Part shown: in pieces, positions 32,112-44,419 of the stretch
Layout: every line of letters begins with the position of its first letter
Position numbering within the stretch: the first letter of the stretch is position 1
Source of the DNA: Adenophora triphylla var. japonica
Lineage: Eukaryota; Streptophyta; Magnoliopsida; Asterales; Campanulaceae
Direction: 5' to 3'
DNA: 64,000 nucleotides
Assembly: GCA_022495995.1 (NCBI GenBank)
Contig: JAFEMH010007456.1
Span: forward strand, 1-64,000
Made by a program: the position numbers and the translations under genes
Notes under the pieces: model-generated
What the model saw: the letters and a program-made list of their open reading frames with translations, nothing else
Databases searched by the model: none
Told to the model about the DNA's origin: nothing

Positions 32112-32482
32112 AATGGGAATTTTGACATCTGGAGACGGAATTGTGATTTAACGTCCGAAGACGGTCTGAGATTTAACATCTGGAGACGGGATGTTAGTGA
32201 AAACTAACGAGAAATTTAACGTCTGGAGACGGAATTGTGATTTAACATCCGAAGACGGTCTGAGATTTAACGTCTGGAGACGAAACGTTAGTGAGAACTA
32301 ACGGGAAATTTAACGTCTGGAGACGGAATTATGATTTAACGTCCGAAGACGGTCTGAGATTTAACGTCTGGAGACGAAACGTTAGTGAGAACTAACGGGA
32401 AATTTAACGTTTGGAGACAGAATTGTGATTTAACGTCCGAAGACGGTTTGAGATTTAACGTCTGGAGACGAAACGTTAGAAA
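32112..32482. repeat. 95-bp tandem array in element B, copy 2
   Basis: About four units matching 10,206-10,575. One unit edge differs at a TCTGG/TCCTGG site from copy 1. Confidence 0.75.
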
Positions 32483-32793
32483 TGTCTAACTAGGATTTAA
32501 CCTCGGGGAGGGGGTGTTAGAAAGGTCTAACTTGGGGAAATTTTACACTTTTGGGGGCCAAAAGGGGCAAAATTGAAATTGTGAGAAGCTGAGGGGCCAA
32601 AGTGGCAAGGAATCTTCTGGCCTGTAAAAGAGTCCGGCCGAACTGAGACTGAATTTGAACATGTTCAAATCAGCAATAGGCCGACGCAAACCAGTCCATT
32701 TTCACCATATTTTCAGGCGAGAGAAGAGAGAAAAGAGAGAAAAAATCCTCCCCCTTTTGCGAGTTTTGTTCGAATCTTTGCGGGATAATCATC

Positions 32794-34321
32794 ATGGATG
32801 CCGGTTTGGAACCACGGGCTCGCCATAGGAGGACCGACAACGAGAGAGCGAGGTTGGTGAGGACCATTCGAACCACCGCTCTTCCAATGGATCCAACCGA
32901 GTTTTATCCGGCTCGGGACACTCATAAATCCAAGGAAGGGATCGGAAGACAGCTAAACATCCTCTAAATTCCGTTAATTTTCAGAATGTGCATTCTTTAA
33001 ATTTTAGGAATTTGATTAGAAATGAGTTAGGGTTCTTGGTGCCCGAATTGGGGCTTTTGACTTTGCGATATGCCTTTGTCGAAATTGACTAGAGTTTAGT
33101 TCAATTGACATTATGGGTAGATAACATAAAAATTTTGGTTGCAAAATTCCATGTCTAGGGGTGTTTTTCGAAATTAAAGTAAGTTTAATTTGGGACGGGG
33201 TAATTTTTCGAAATGTTCGAAATGTTTGAAAGCTCCGAATTCGACGGATTTTTCGAGGTGTTTTTTGAAAGTTCCGAATTCGACAGAATCTTTGAAATGT
33301 TTTGAAAGTTCCGAATTCGACGGATTTTTCGAAAGGTTTGTACTTTTTTGGGATTTTTGGACCGTTAATACTCCAACTGGGATGGACATATTTTAGGAAA
33401 ATGAATGGATTTTTGAAACTGAATCGTTAATACTCCAACTGGGATGGAAATATTTTAGGAAAAATAAACCGTATCTGTGTTTCATCATTTCGATATGCGT
33501 TTGTGCATTCTGTAGATGTTGTTTCGGTAGTAACGCACTTTTGTCGTGTTCACCTGCAAGGGAGAGGGCCGGTTAATGTTCGTAACTTGAAGTGCAGGGG
33601 AGCCTTTGAGGCGGTTCGAGCGCTGTGGGAGATGCTCCCAGACGAGGCTCGGGACGGAGAGAGGAGTCCACGGCAGTTGGTGGTTGACTCCGGCTTGGCG
33701 GGATTTATCAGTGCAGTAGCCGCGGTGGCTTCTACGCAGAGAGCGAGGGTCTTGCATGTCGCTCTGAGCGAGTACTGGTGGGACACGACCCACACGTTAC
33801 ATTTCAGGTGGGGGGAGGCGACCGTGAATCCCACTGATTTTGCGGCGATAACCGGGTTGCCATTCTGTGGCAACACACTTGTGTGGGTGGATGGCTACAC
33901 TCCGGAGCAGTTGTCGGGGCTACTCGGTTTTGACATTACCGATGCCAGGGGCTTGGGTATTCGGTACGGGCCGATGGAGGCTCATCTGAGGAGGGGCATT
34001 GAGGAGTATTCGACGGGGTCCCTGAGGATGACAGCAGAGCGCCTGGCTCGGGGGTTCTTATGGTTCGCTTTGTCAGCTACCCTGTTTCCCACTGCTGACA
34101 CATCATGTCACTTCCCTCTGCTCGGCTCGCTGACTGATCTGGACGCCGTGAGAGGGTTTGCATGGGGGAGGCTGTTCTGGCCAAGCTCTACCATGCTTTG
34201 GATAGGTTCTCGCGGGGAGAGGAGAACACTATGGGTTGTTTTGTGTTTGCCTTGGATGTAAGTTCCCTTCTTTTTCTCTTCCTTGTCTCATTTGTACTCG
34301 TATTTATCTGCTTTGTAGATG
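32794..34321 (+). pseudogene. Plant mobile domain gene of element B, copy 2
   Basis: Exon 1 candidate starts at ATG 32,794. The main exon (acceptor TTCTGTAG near 33,515) encodes the PMD core with WWDTTHTLHFRWGEATV, FAAITGLPF and the helical end GFLWFALSATLF, up to LTDLDAVRGFAWG. At about 34,165 one G is missing from a G-run; past it the other frame reads EAVLAKLYHALDRFSRGEE to a splice donor GTAAGT at 34,258. The intron ends TTTGTAG at 34,318. Three bases later the next exon is cut by the LTR of Tat element A. The gene is antisense to its host element, as is usual for Tat-lineage extra ORFs. Inactive as it stands. Confidence 0.8.
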
Positions 34322-36019
34322 TGTAAGTGCTCCAATTTGAATTGTTAGTATTTCCGTTAGAAAACTAACGAAAGCCTTCACATTCTTAACCTAAATCTTA
34401 ACTTTTCTAACAAAACCTAACTTTCCTAACAAAGCAAGGGTAAGTTGGGGATTGCTATTTAGAGTTAAACAAGGTAAAGAATCTCACAAAAGAAAAAAAT
34501 TCGAAAAAAGAAATCTGTAAAACACAGCTGGTTGCTTGTTTGAATAAAATATTCCTCTTGTCCAAAGCCTGAAGCAGCATTTAATGAACAGTGCACGCTG
34601 TCATTCTCATCCGCGTGGATGCTTTTGAATTTTCCAGAGGCCTATAAATAGATCCCCTCAGTCTAAGAAAAACAATGAACAACAACTCACTCACACAGCA
34701 CCTTGGCAAAAATATTGTAGAAAACAGTGGGAATTCCTTTGAATTGCCACCTTTTTCTTAATCATTTTCCCAAATCTCACTCACCAAACACTCACTAAAT
34801 TCAAGTCTCAAACACAAACACAAGGAAGATAGGATACCACCATTGGTAAACCCTCCTTCTCCTTACCTTAAACCTCCCTCATCCATGCATGCATCTCATA
34901 CTTCAAAGATGTAACTTGTTCTTGCCCTAGATCCAAGAGGATCACCATGGAAGTTCATCTCCATGGATGATCTTCTATAAGGATCAAAATTCCTTCCAAA
35001 TTGTTTTTACTTTCTTGAAAACATTTTCTCAACCTAAAGATCAATTTTCATACATAAAATCTTGATTTCAAGTTAAATCTCCCCCATCCCAAGCAAATGA
35101 AGTGCTTTAAGTCCTAATGTACCCTAAGGATGGGTTGATATAGTAGATCACTACTAAACAAGTTTAGTGATCACTAATCAAAGCCTAAGGAAATGGGGAC
35201 AAAGCATGGATGCAAACCCCCTTTAAATCACATTTTCCTTCTTGAGAATGTTGCTGTCCAGTAGCCTTTCTCTAAGACCTCTGTCCATTGTCTAATTTTT
35301 TGGACACAGAAAAACTTGGAATTTGGTGTTGACTACAAAATACTTTTTGTAGCCAACATCCATAGAATTCCAGACATATTTTTACTTTATTTTTTTCGTG
35401 AGAATAACTCCCTTTTTCAAATTATTTTCCAAAAGTCAGTTTAACAGTCTCTGGAAATCCAGATTTCACATCTGTGATTTCCAGAAGGTTTTGGTCCATC
35501 AAATCATCTCCAATCATAAAAATATTTTGCAGTAACCTTATTTAAGATGTTTTGAACAACTTCCATTCTCTGACTTTCCCCAGATTCTGAAGTTTTAAAA
35601 CTCTTAAATCCATTTTAAAATCAAGTGTCCACTGTCTTTTTCATTCTGGCAGAATTGACTTTCAACTTCAAGGAGTCTTTTGAGTACCAAAACTCGACCC
35701 TAAAATCATACCAAAAATCATGGGACTTGTTTAATGTCTTACAAAGAGTTCTCAATTTTTTTTTCTCTCAGTTTGCACTTATTTTAACTAAAAAGAAACA
35801 CACACACACACACAAATGGTTTTAAATTAGGAAGACTCGTTTTACGAGGCATTCCGGGTGAAACCTAACGTTCTTCCCGGAGTGTAACGTGACCTCCGAA
35901 CCCAAATCTCTAATCTCGGGCATTTTTCAAAGTTTTGGCCCTTAAAATAAAAATGGCGTGGCGACTCCCGTTTTTTAATGATTTTCAAAAAAAAAAATCG
36001 CGGCGGGGCACATTCATCA
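34322..36019 (+). repeat. 5' LTR of Tat element A
   Basis: About 1.7 kb. It begins TGTAAGTGCTCCAATTTG, clearly related to the TGTAAGTACCC start of element B's LTR, and ends in CATTCATCA just before the primer-binding motif. A TATA box at 34,643-34,650 (TATAAATA) is followed by an A/C-rich leader. The segment 35,830-36,000, with AGACTCGTTTTACGAGGCAT and GGCGTGGCGACTCCC, is the direct-strand counterpart of 7,190-7,500 in element B. Confidence 0.7.
34643..34650 (+). promoter_or_regulatory. TATA box of Tat element A LTR
   Basis: TATAAATA about 320 bp inside the LTR, followed by GATCCCCTCAG and a pyrimidine/adenine-rich leader. It is the likely promoter for the element's genomic RNA. Confidence 0.6.
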
Positions 36020-36022
36020 TAG

Positions 36023-36040
36023 TGGCGACTCCGCTGGGGA
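36023..36040 (+). promoter_or_regulatory. Primer-binding-type motif of Tat element A
   Basis: TGGCGACTCCGCTGGGGA directly after the LTR. This phrase is characteristic of the tRNA primer-binding site of Tat/Ogre elements. I could not verify which tRNA it pairs with. Confidence 0.6.
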
Positions 36041-37440
36041 GGTAAAAATAGGCTTTATCTTTTTTTAAAAAAAATAAAAAAAATGGTATTTGGTATATAG
36101 GTGGAAACCATTAAGTTTTCTGTACCGCTCCCTAACCCGGGGCTTGGGATAAATTATGGTCTAACAAAGCCACGTACCGGTATCATTGTTTTAAAAAAAA
36201 AACAGAAAAAAAAGAAAAGCTTTTGTGGGTCAAACTTCCGTCCCGGCATTTGAAACCATTTGTATTGTGTGTGTGTTTGTTTGTTTTGCACATTTCGTGT
36301 TGTTTTGACTGTCCAGGAAGAATCGATATCTTGACTGTCGGAATCATTTTTTTAACTGTATGAATTTTGTGCCTATTTGCTTATGTGTTTATTTGCTTTC
36401 AAAAAAAAAATTCAAAAAAAAATTTCAAAAAAAAAATTCAAAAAAAAATTCAAAAAAAAAAAATTCAAAAAAGAAAAATTCAAAAAAAAAAAGGACTTTC
36501 AAAAAAAAAATTCAAAAATTTTTTTTTCAAAAAAAAAAAGGAATTTTCAAAAAAAAAAAAAAACCATTTTCAAATTTTTTGCATGCATCATCCTCTTTAA
36601 GACACATATGAAAATTTCTATTTTACTCAGAAAAAGAAGATAGACTGCTTGCACACTACGCGCACTTGGCCTTACACTGCACACTACGTCCTTAACTCGG
36701 GGAAATCCCAGTAGCAGCCCGTTTGGCCTTATTACGCCTCTCGGTGCGAGCACGAGACTACCCAAACATCCCTTGGAGCCTCGTGTCGACCATGCACTTG
36801 TCCGTGACACACTTTGTCCGAGACCCGGTTGGTTTTTAGTCTGGTCCGTGTCATGCCCGGTCTGTGTATACACCTTTCCTGTCAAGCCTTAGTCGGCATA
36901 CCAAGTCAATATCTTTCGGGGACCCTAATCAGTCGAAGTCATGCCGGTTTTCCACCGCGAACTTTGACCAGATATTGACTGGCGCCTTGACTTTGACTGG
37001 CACAACTTATGCATCGACTCCCGGCATGACACTGAGTCATCAAGGATTAATGATTATTCCATGTCTAATTAAGGCCTAACTAACGACGGGTCAAGATCAA
37101 TTATGGACGTTTATCAGTCCGAGCCATACCGACTTTTCGTCGAGCCCTCCGGACATGATCTTGACCTTTGACGTTAGCTTTGTCCGTAATTTACATCGGA
37201 TGCTCGTTAAGACTAGATTACCCGCCAGACTTTAGGATCGTTTTTCTTTTCGGTCGGTGGGACCTGCTTGCCCTACGGAACCCTTGTTTGGGGTTACAGG
37301 TTGAGGGTCCGCATGCGTAGTGATGGGCCCCACTGATCCAGGAATCAGAATAGTTTGCGAAAAAGAAGAGCAATCTTTTCCAACCGATTAGGTTAATAAA
37401 ATATGTTTTAAGTAAACAAGAACAAATAACTGCATGTTGC
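36041..37440. other. Leader region of Tat element A
   Basis: Non-coding leader between primer-binding motif and gag region. 36,398-36,565 is an A-rich tract of (TTCAAAAAAAA)-like units with varying run lengths. The remainder is GC-moderate and lacks a plausible ORF. Confidence 0.5.
36398..36565. repeat. (TTCAn) low-complexity tract
   Basis: Runs of 7-13 A separated by TTC or G-containing interruptions. It reads as Lys/Phe-rich strings in all forward frames, which are not genes. Confidence 0.85.
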
Positions 37441-38866
37441 ATGAGCCCTAAGCCCAAACACCTACCCTCCTTCACTCCCAAATATCTGAACCCTCGTGTC
37501 TTTCCCCCCACAGCTCCTCACAAAGCTTGGTTTCGGGCACCGGGTCACCGTTTGATCAGTTCGGAAGAGTCAAGCGCATCATCAGCTTCACCATTTGTTC
37601 CGACTCCGGGTTTCAGAATGTCTGCATCAGCCGGTAACGATGGGGACAACATCACTCCGCCTCCCGGGACCCCTCAAACGAACGAGTGGAATCGCTAGCG
37701 TAACGGATGAGATTGCGACAGGAAGCACAGATTAATAGCCTTATGGAAGCCATCAGAAGCCATGGTTTGGCCGCCAGTCTCAATCCCGATAGCACCTTCA
37801 CCGTGGAAGAAGAAGAGGACCCCAATCCTACTCTCAGTCGCCCTGATTACTCCAGGATGCCACCACCCAATCCTACCCAAGCCGCTTGAACACATCGAGT
37901 GCATGGAGCCACTGAAAAGGGTTATTGATCTAAATGTCTCCCCAGTCGCCTTCATACCCATGGACCCACATGACGCTTTCTTAATTGCTCCTGTACCCGA
38001 CAGTGGACCCCGGGTACTCCTCATTTGGACCCAGATCTACCGAGCTGTTACGTCAAACTATGAAGGGGAGCGTTGTCTATCCTTTACTTGTGGTTGCCCT
38101 GCTTGCAAGGGCGAAAGAAAGAAGATGTATGATGAGATGGAGGCTGATAGCCGTAAGATTGAGGAAACTTCGGAAGACGATTATGAAACCGAAGACATGA
38201 AAGCCATGAATTTTCCTGGGGCTGAACACGTGGATGTCATAGAGTTCAACACTGCTTACCATGCTTTGGGGAAAGGGTTTTCAGACACCCGATCCAAGAA
38301 GATAGTTGAAGATCTGTTAGAGAGAGGGAAACTGACTCCCATCCTCCCCAATGAGAAAGTGACCATGGTCAGATCAAATCCGCCCCGAAACAAAGTAACA
38401 ATCCTTGTCAGGGTTACCCAAGAAGAGGTCACCTTCCCGAATGTATTTCACTCTCTCAGAGAAGTCCCGGAAACCGGCATGATACCCGATGCTCCTCCCA
38501 CGCAATGCTATAATCGTCTCCGGCTCCGAGTATTACGAAAGGAACCAGAATGGCCGCACTATACCGGAGATGAAATCGAAAAGCCGCCGAGCCCCGAGAA
38601 TAGCAATTCTGTTGTATGATAACTATGGACAAGGCAGGCTATGAAGGCAAATCGGAGGACGCCCTAGCTCTGTGGGCCATCCAGGGACAAAGAACACAAT
38701 CCCAGGTTCAAAGCCTGTGACATGGGAAAGCAGTTTAAAAGTTGCCCCAGGAAGGAGCAGTACAGCTCAAGCTCAGCCCCTCACCGTTGCTAGACTCCCG
38801 TCAGACCCAGTGGCCGGTAGCCAAAAAGCTCCCCCGTTGACCTTGGCAAAGATTGAAGAAATCTAG
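37441..38866 (+). pseudogene. Gag-region remnant of Tat element A
   Basis: Several overlapping forward frames. One starts at 37,441 (MSPKPKHLPSFTPKYL); a Glu-rich piece at 37,707-37,889 looks like a gag N-terminal coiled segment. A 285-codon frame at 37,762-38,619 has a CGCPACKGERKK Cys cluster and an EDLLERGKLTP stretch. The canonical gag core is not recognisable, so assignment rests on position between leader and protease. A stop at 38,864 separates it from the next frame. Confidence 0.5.
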
Positions 38867-38896
38867 TCAAGAAGCGGCGATGAGGAAGTCAACCTG

Positions 38897-39067
38897 TTGA
38901 CCCGATCCGGGCAGATCTACCAGGGGAACCCCAAGACAGATAAGAAGGTAGCAGATCAAGCACCAAGGGAAGACCGTCTCCCCTATGCCAAGACAGCCGA
39001 AACTCCTGACCTCGAGAAGGAGGATCCTGTGCTCACCCAGCTGAAACAAACTCAGGCCAACATCTCT
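38897..39067 (+). pseudogene. Pre-protease segment of Tat element A, 5' piece
   Basis: Frame LLTRSGQIYQG to LKQTQANIS, typical of the segment just before the gypsy protease. Its last codon TCT (39,065-39,067) is the target site of CACTA element 1. The frame resumes, in phase, at 44,420. Confidence 0.8.
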
Positions 39068-39795
39068 CACTACCAGAAACAGGTCATTTAGCGACGGAAT
39101 TATCAGCGACGGACAGATTCCGTCGCTAAATAGCGGCGGAATATAGGCTTTAGCGTCGAAAAATTTTTGGCGTCAAATTTAGCTACGGAAGTTAATTCCG
39201 CCGCTAAATTCCGCCGCTAAAACGAATATTCCTCGAATATTCGTTTATTTCCGCCGCTAATTTGGCGGTTGATTTACCGACGGAATATTCCGCCGCTAAA
39301 TATTTATCAGCGACGGAATTATTCCGCCGGAGAAAATATATCATATTTTTATTTTTTTATTTATCAGCGTCGGAAATATTCCGACGGTGAAATTAAAATA
39401 TTTTTTATTTTTCTTTTTGAAATATTACACCGACGGAATATTTCCGACGGTGAAATTAAATGTTTTTTTTTTATTATTATTAAACACCGACGGAATATTT
39501 CCGCCGCTGATAATTTAATATTTTTTTTTATTTATCAGCGACGGAAAATTCCGTTGCTGATAATAAAATGTAATTTTTGTTTATTTTTAGAACTAATTAA
39601 CAAAATAACAAACTAAAAAACATTAAAATATCATAAATATTTTTGAAAAAATAAATAAATCATAAATATTTATTAATTTTAATTTTATAATGCCATTATT
39701 TTTATTTATATAAAATATGAAAGTTATTTTAAATTACTCTCAAAAAAATAAATATGAGTCAATAAATATTATTTTTGAAAAAATAAATAAATTAT

Positions 39796-40316
39796 AAACC
39801 CTAAACCTAATACCCTATATACTATACACTATATATACCCTATACCCTATACCCTATACCCTATACCCTATAACCTATACCCTATACCCTATACCCCTAT
39901 ACCCTATATCCTATACCATATACCCTATACCCTATACCCTATACCCTATACCCCTATACCCTATACCCTATACCCCTATACCCTATGCCCTATACCCTAT
40001 GCCCTATGCCCTATGCCCTATGCCCTATGCCCTATACCCTATGCCCTATGCCCTATGCCCTATGCCCTATACCCTATGCCCTATACCCTATACCCTATAC
40101 CCTATACTATACCCTATACCCTATACCCTATATCCTATACCATATACCCTATACCCTATACCCTATACCCTATACCCTATACCCTAAACCCTATACCCTA
40201 TACCCTATACCCTATACCCCTATACACTATACACTATACCCTATACCCTATACCCTATACCCTATACCCTATACCCTATACCCTATACCCTATACCCTAT
40301 ACACTATACCCTATTC
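39796..40316. repeat. Telomere-like CCCTATA array in CACTA 1
   Basis: About 520 bp of tandem CCCTATA heptamers, with a block of CCCTATG variants at 39,985-40,075, all in one orientation. It differs from the canonical plant telomere heptamer CCCTAAA by one base. Tyr/Pro-rich forward frames across it are repeat by-products. Confidence 0.9.
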
Positions 40317-40649
40317 CCAAATTGGTAAATTGCATACAATTTTAAATTTTTTATCCAAAATAAAACAAAAACAAGATTAGTCCAAAACAAGGAACTAACC
40401 AACTATTAGACAACACTCTGGAGATTAATATTGTCTCATAAGTCATAACTAAGATATCCAGAAAACAAAGACCCACATCATTACTGCTGAGCACACTGTG
40501 CTCTCTGGCCCCCACCACCGTGCATGTCATCATCTACATCGTAAGCTTCAATGTTGACATCGTGAAGGGTTGTCGCCTCGCACTCATCATCAAGCTCCAT
40601 ATCTGTCATCTGCGATGAAGGCTTAGGAGGCAGCACACCCTCTAGGGCC

Positions 40650-41186
40650 TTGCATTGTACAGGAGAAGAAGGTCTTGGAAGTGGTGTGAAGCTTATAGGG
40701 AATGATTATTATGGCGTCCTGAAAGAAGTAGTCGAGGTGGAGTATTTCGGTAGAAACAGTGTTGTCTTGTTCAATTGTGATTGGCGGGATGCTGTGCGAG
40801 GTGTTAAGAAGCACCCCATATTTGACCTCGTCGATGTAAAGGACTCGTCCAGACATAATGGCGACGACGTCTTCATCTTAGCATCTCAAGCACAACAGGT
40901 ATACATGACTCCCTACCCTCGTCCGCGACCCGACTGATTGTGGGCTGTTTGGATGACCAAGGCTAGGAGCATGATTGACAACCTACCCTCGTCGACAACT
41001 ATAGATTCGTCATTAGAAACACCCTATCAAGAGGATGAAATGCCGGTGCCACCTAACGTTTCATCGCCTAATCATCCATTAGATGATGTCACTCATATTC
41101 CTCAAAATGTTGATGAACCCGAGGAGGATATCTTACCAGTGAATTTGCCAACTCCCCGCCTCGTTCAGTCATCTCGCGCACATTGA
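40650..41186 (+). pseudogene. TNP2 C-terminal remnant (DUF4216) of CACTA 1
   Basis: Frame with DYYGVLKEVVEVEYFGRNSVVLF and FILASQAQQVY, diagnostic of DUF4216 (PF13952) at the C-terminus of En/Spm TNP2 transposases. An in-frame TGA at 40,935-40,937 precedes LWAVWMTKARSM and the acidic C-terminal tail. Transposase_21 is absent from this element. Confidence 0.8.
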
Positions 41187-41345
41187 TATTGATGAATCGG
41201 AGGAAGAGGAAGAGGAAGAGGAAGAGGGAAGAGGAAGAGGAAGAGGAAGAGGAACCGCAGTTTGATTCATCGTAGTCCGAAGACGAAGATGAAGAACTCG
41301 AGTTTTGTAGTAATTCGAGTCCAAATGATGATGATGGGGACGAAG
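41187..41345. repeat. GAGGAA-rich acidic tail region
   Basis: Low-complexity (GAAGAG)n segment at about 41,202-41,250, coding for Glu-rich tail in the TNP2 frame after a frame change. Confidence 0.5.
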
Positions 41346-41650
41346 ATTAATAATAGTTTAAAGTTTAAAATTGTATTGTGAATGCTTTAGATTATTAGAA
41401 CTTTAAAGTTTTATATGTATTGTGAATGCTTTAGATTATTAGAACTTTAAAGTTTCATATGTATTGTGAATACTTTAGATTATTTTTAATATCCGTCGTT
41501 TTATATATATTGTGAATGCTTTAGATTATTAGAACTTTAAAGTTTTATATGTATTGTGAATGCTTTATATTATTAATAGTTTAAAGTTTTATATGTATTG
41601 TGAATGCTTTAGATTATTAGAACTTTAAAGTTTTAGATGTATTGTGAATA
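41345..41650. repeat. 44-bp tandem array in CACTA 1
   Basis: About seven AT-rich units with TATTGTGAATGCTTTAGAT, repeating every 44-45 bp (near 41,377, 41,421, 41,465, 41,510, 41,555, 41,599 and 41,642). It lies between the TNP2 and TNPA-like genes. Confidence 0.85.
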
Positions 41651-41705
41651 TATTGTTTCCTATTGTTAAAGTTGTATATTTTAATATTTTTACTGTAATA
41701 CAGAT

Positions 41706-43517
41706 ATGAGTTCTAGTAGAAAGGGCAAGGGTAAGAGGACCAAGCCCATTTACACTTTGATTACCGGGACGCAACCGTCCCGATCCGCAGCGATGATGTT
41801 GACCCCTCACACAAGTAGTACTAGCTCCACCTCTCGGGGCCGGTACTCGACTACCGTCGATTCCGAGGGGAGGATATATGTCAGATCTCATCACTTTATG
41901 ACCAGTAGTAACTCTTCATTAATTTGATATAAGTTGGTTCCTTTTTGCTTTATATATAATTCATTATTTAAGTTAAAATGTTATTGTATAAATATACTTT
42001 TATGTGTTTGTAGGTGGATACCCCACCCCGGGGACTAAGATCGGGCAATACCGGCGGTCTCGAAAAATGACCGAAGTTTTGGCCCAACTGGAAAAAATTG
42101 CCACAGAGGCGTAAGGACGATGCGTGGGATGAGTTTAAGGTAATGTGTTAATGGTTTTTATTTAAAACTTAAATGTTAGTTTGTTATTAAAATGTTATAA
42201 TTAATAATGATTATACTCTTTTAGTTTTGTAATGTTATCATTATATGTTGTAGGCTAAATATTATTGGGCGCCGTAGATCGACGAGGCGACGGCTAGATA
42301 TGTTTTCGATCGCAGGCTCACAAGCTATTTACGGATTTTATTTGTAACATATTTATCTATCCTTAATTAGTTTAATTAACAATGATTATACTCTTTTAAT
42401 TTTATAATGTCATCATTATATGTTTACGAGATATTCATATTTTTTATAGGTACCACGAAGAAAAATTATTATACTACTTACTTCGGCTCACAAGTGGAGA
42501 ACAAAATTTCGTGTCCTACTTTTATGACCGATGAGGTGTTTGGTCAATTTTGCGAATATTGGGGGGAGCCGCCCGCGGCGAAGGCTATATCCGAACAGGC
42601 CAAGGCCAATAGAGCAGCTCCTCGGGCCTGGGCGGCGTTGCATAATGGGGACGCTCACGATCGCGAGCATCACGACCGCATGGTATGTATGTTAATTTAA
42701 ATGTAGTAGTGTATGGATGCTTTTAAATAGGTTTATGTACGTATGTTAACCGGGAGCCAATGTTGATGCTATGAAATCCATAGTTTTAGTGTAAATGTAG
42801 TGTATGCATGCTTTTAAATCGCCTTAAATGTTGCATTTATATATACAATTTCAAAGTAATAATCTCGCTTATTTTATTTATAGGAAAGGGAGTATGGTCC
42901 GAATATCACTTTTGTGGATGTTTACGCTAGCACCCATATTCGGAATTCTACGCCCGATCAACCTCCGCAATGGGTTGACGATCGATCTCAAGCATCGCCT
43001 TTGTAAGTAAACTACCATTAAATGACTTGATTTTGAATATGTAAATTTATTTATGTACCTTACATTGTGTATATGATTATAATTGTTTGTTTTATTTTTC
43101 GTGCCGCATATCAAGCCGCCGTTGTTCCCCGAAGGAACGCCTCCCGCGAGCCCGTCCCCTTCGTGCTCGATGTTTGGCAGAGGTCACCTCTCGTGGACAT
43201 CCAAGGAGAGGAGCCCGAGTGTTAGGGACGGGGTTACGGGCGGCAATGCCCTGTCGACGCCGACCGGCCGTCGGCGAAATGTAGCCCAAATTCACGTTTC
43301 ATGATCCGAGGGTCGACACTGAGGCCGCGGCTGAGGAGGAGAAACGCGAGCAGCAAAGCTTGCGGATGCTTTGCGCCCGTACGCAGATGCAGGAGGAGAA
43401 CGATCGACGTCATGCGTAGATTCGTAGACAGCATGTAGAGACTCAAAGACAATTGGCGCCGTTGATGGCTCATCTCGGCCGAGACTCCCGGGGTAATTTC
43501 CCGCCTCCCCAAAGCTG
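41706..43517 (+). pseudogene. TNPA-like gene (Transposase_24) of CACTA 1
   Basis: Multi-exon reading with introns suggested by GT/AG pairs. Start MSSSRKGKGKRTKP at 41,706; a segment ending in DEFK before GTAATG near 42,140; an exon 42,450-42,682 with YYTTYFGSQ, FMTDEVFGQFCEYW and AKANRAAPRAWAALHNG; an exon 42,884-43,002 with FVDVYASTHIRNSTPDQPPQWVDDRS; last exon to TGA 43,515-43,517. These match the plant Ptta/En/Spm second-protein family (PF03004), which binds subterminal repeats in characterised elements. Exon 2 has stops, so it is probably dead. Confidence 0.7.
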
Positions 43518-43582
43518 ATTGCGGACATTTTTAGACATTTTTGTATTAATTTATACTTGTTTGTAAACATTTGAGACATTTT

Positions 43583-43702
43583 GCACCCCGCGGAGCCCCT
43601 CCCCGCCTCTCCCCCGCTCCACCCCTCTCCCCCTCTCCCTCTCCCCCTCTCCCCCTCCCCCTCTCCCCCTCCCCCTCCTCCCCTCTCCCCCTCCCCCTCC
43701 CG
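43583..43702. repeat. C-rich polypyrimidine tract
   Basis: About 120 bp of CCCCTCT/CCCTCCC units with almost no purine on the plus strand. It lies just before the right subterminal zone of CACTA 1. Confidence 0.85.
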
Positions 43703-44419
43703 AATTGGTACTGGTGGTATTTAATTTTTATTTGGTACGCCGATATTTGAATTTTAGTTTTTATAGTTTTAGTTTTATAAATTGAAATGTTATATCGTGT
43801 ACAAAAAATTTTGGTTTATTGATATTTTAAATTATTTTTAAATTTATTTCGTAATCGCCGACGGAAATTTCCGTCGCCGAAATTAATGCCGAAATAAAAA
43901 TTAATTAAATAAATTAATTTCAAATGACGGAATTTCCGCCCGCTATAATCATTTAATTTTTATTTAATTTTTAATTTAAGCGGAAATTTCCGTCATTTTG
44001 TAATAAAATTTAAATTAAAATTAAATAATTTCAAATGATTTGTAATTTCCGCCGCCGAAATAATTTAATTTTAATTTAAATTTTATTACAATGATTTTAA
44101 ATTTCCGTCGCTGAAATTAATTTAATTAAATTAATTTTTATTACAATGACGGAAAATTTCCGCCGCCGAAATGAAAATTTAATTAAATTAAATTAATATA
44201 GCAATGAATTTTCCGTCGCCGAAACCATTAATTCACCTGGAATTAATTTCCGTCGGTAAAATAAAAAAATAGCGGCGGAAATTGACCCGTCTGAGCACCG
44301 CGAATGCCGGTAGCGGCGGACCACCGACGGAATTTTTCCGTCGGTGATTTATTTTAGCGACGGAAATATAATTTTAGCGGCGGAAATTTCCGTCGCTAAA
44401 TGACCTTTTTCTGGTAGTG

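Larger units (their letters stand above)
22028..33931. repeat. Large duplicated block, copy 2
   Basis: This is the second copy of the block at 1-12,024. Its reading frames are generally longer than in copy 1, notably in the RTE and copia reverse transcriptase regions, so it is the better reference for the elements inside. To the right the PMD gene of element B continues past the breakpoint to its splice donor. To the left, 21,850-22,027 is single-copy within the window. Confidence 0.95.
29020..34321 (-). mobile_element. Tat-type Ty3/gypsy element B, 3' part, copy 2
   Basis: Same organisation as copy 1: 3' LTR 29,020-31,052, polypurine tract, 41-, 129- and 95-bp tandem arrays, then the antisense PMD gene. 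It continues past the duplication breakpoint to 34,321, where Tat element A is inserted in opposite orientation. B's pol, expected further right in minus sense, is not seen in the window; it may lie beyond A. Confidence 0.75.
39068..44419 (+). mobile_element. CACTA element 1, complete termini
   Basis: 5,352 bp with inverted termini CACTACCAGAAACAGGTC at 39,068 and the inverse of CACTACCAGAAAAAGGTC ending at 44,419; the match extends over about 32 bp with one mismatch. The 3-bp target duplication TCT is at 39,065-39,067 and 44,420-44,422. Subterminal zones (39,090-39,560 and 43,855-44,400) are packed with GCGACGGAA / TTCCGTCGC-type inverted repeats. Inside are a CCCTATA array, the end of a TNP2 gene, a 44-bp tandem array and a TNPA-like gene. 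Most of TNP2 is missing, so the element was non-autonomous when it moved or decayed later. Confidence 0.95.

Noticed and set aside
36360..36643. Lys/Phe-rich ORFs
   Set aside because: A-run low-complexity tract in the leader of Tat element A; open in all three frames for compositional reasons.
39985..40380. Open frames of repeating YTLYPIP-like peptide
   Set aside because: Translation of the CCCTATA heptamer array; seven-base units keep three frames open by chance.
43083..43579. Several overlapping GC-rich ORFs on both strands
   Set aside because: They shadow the last exon of the TNPA-like gene of CACTA 1; only the forward reading has family support.
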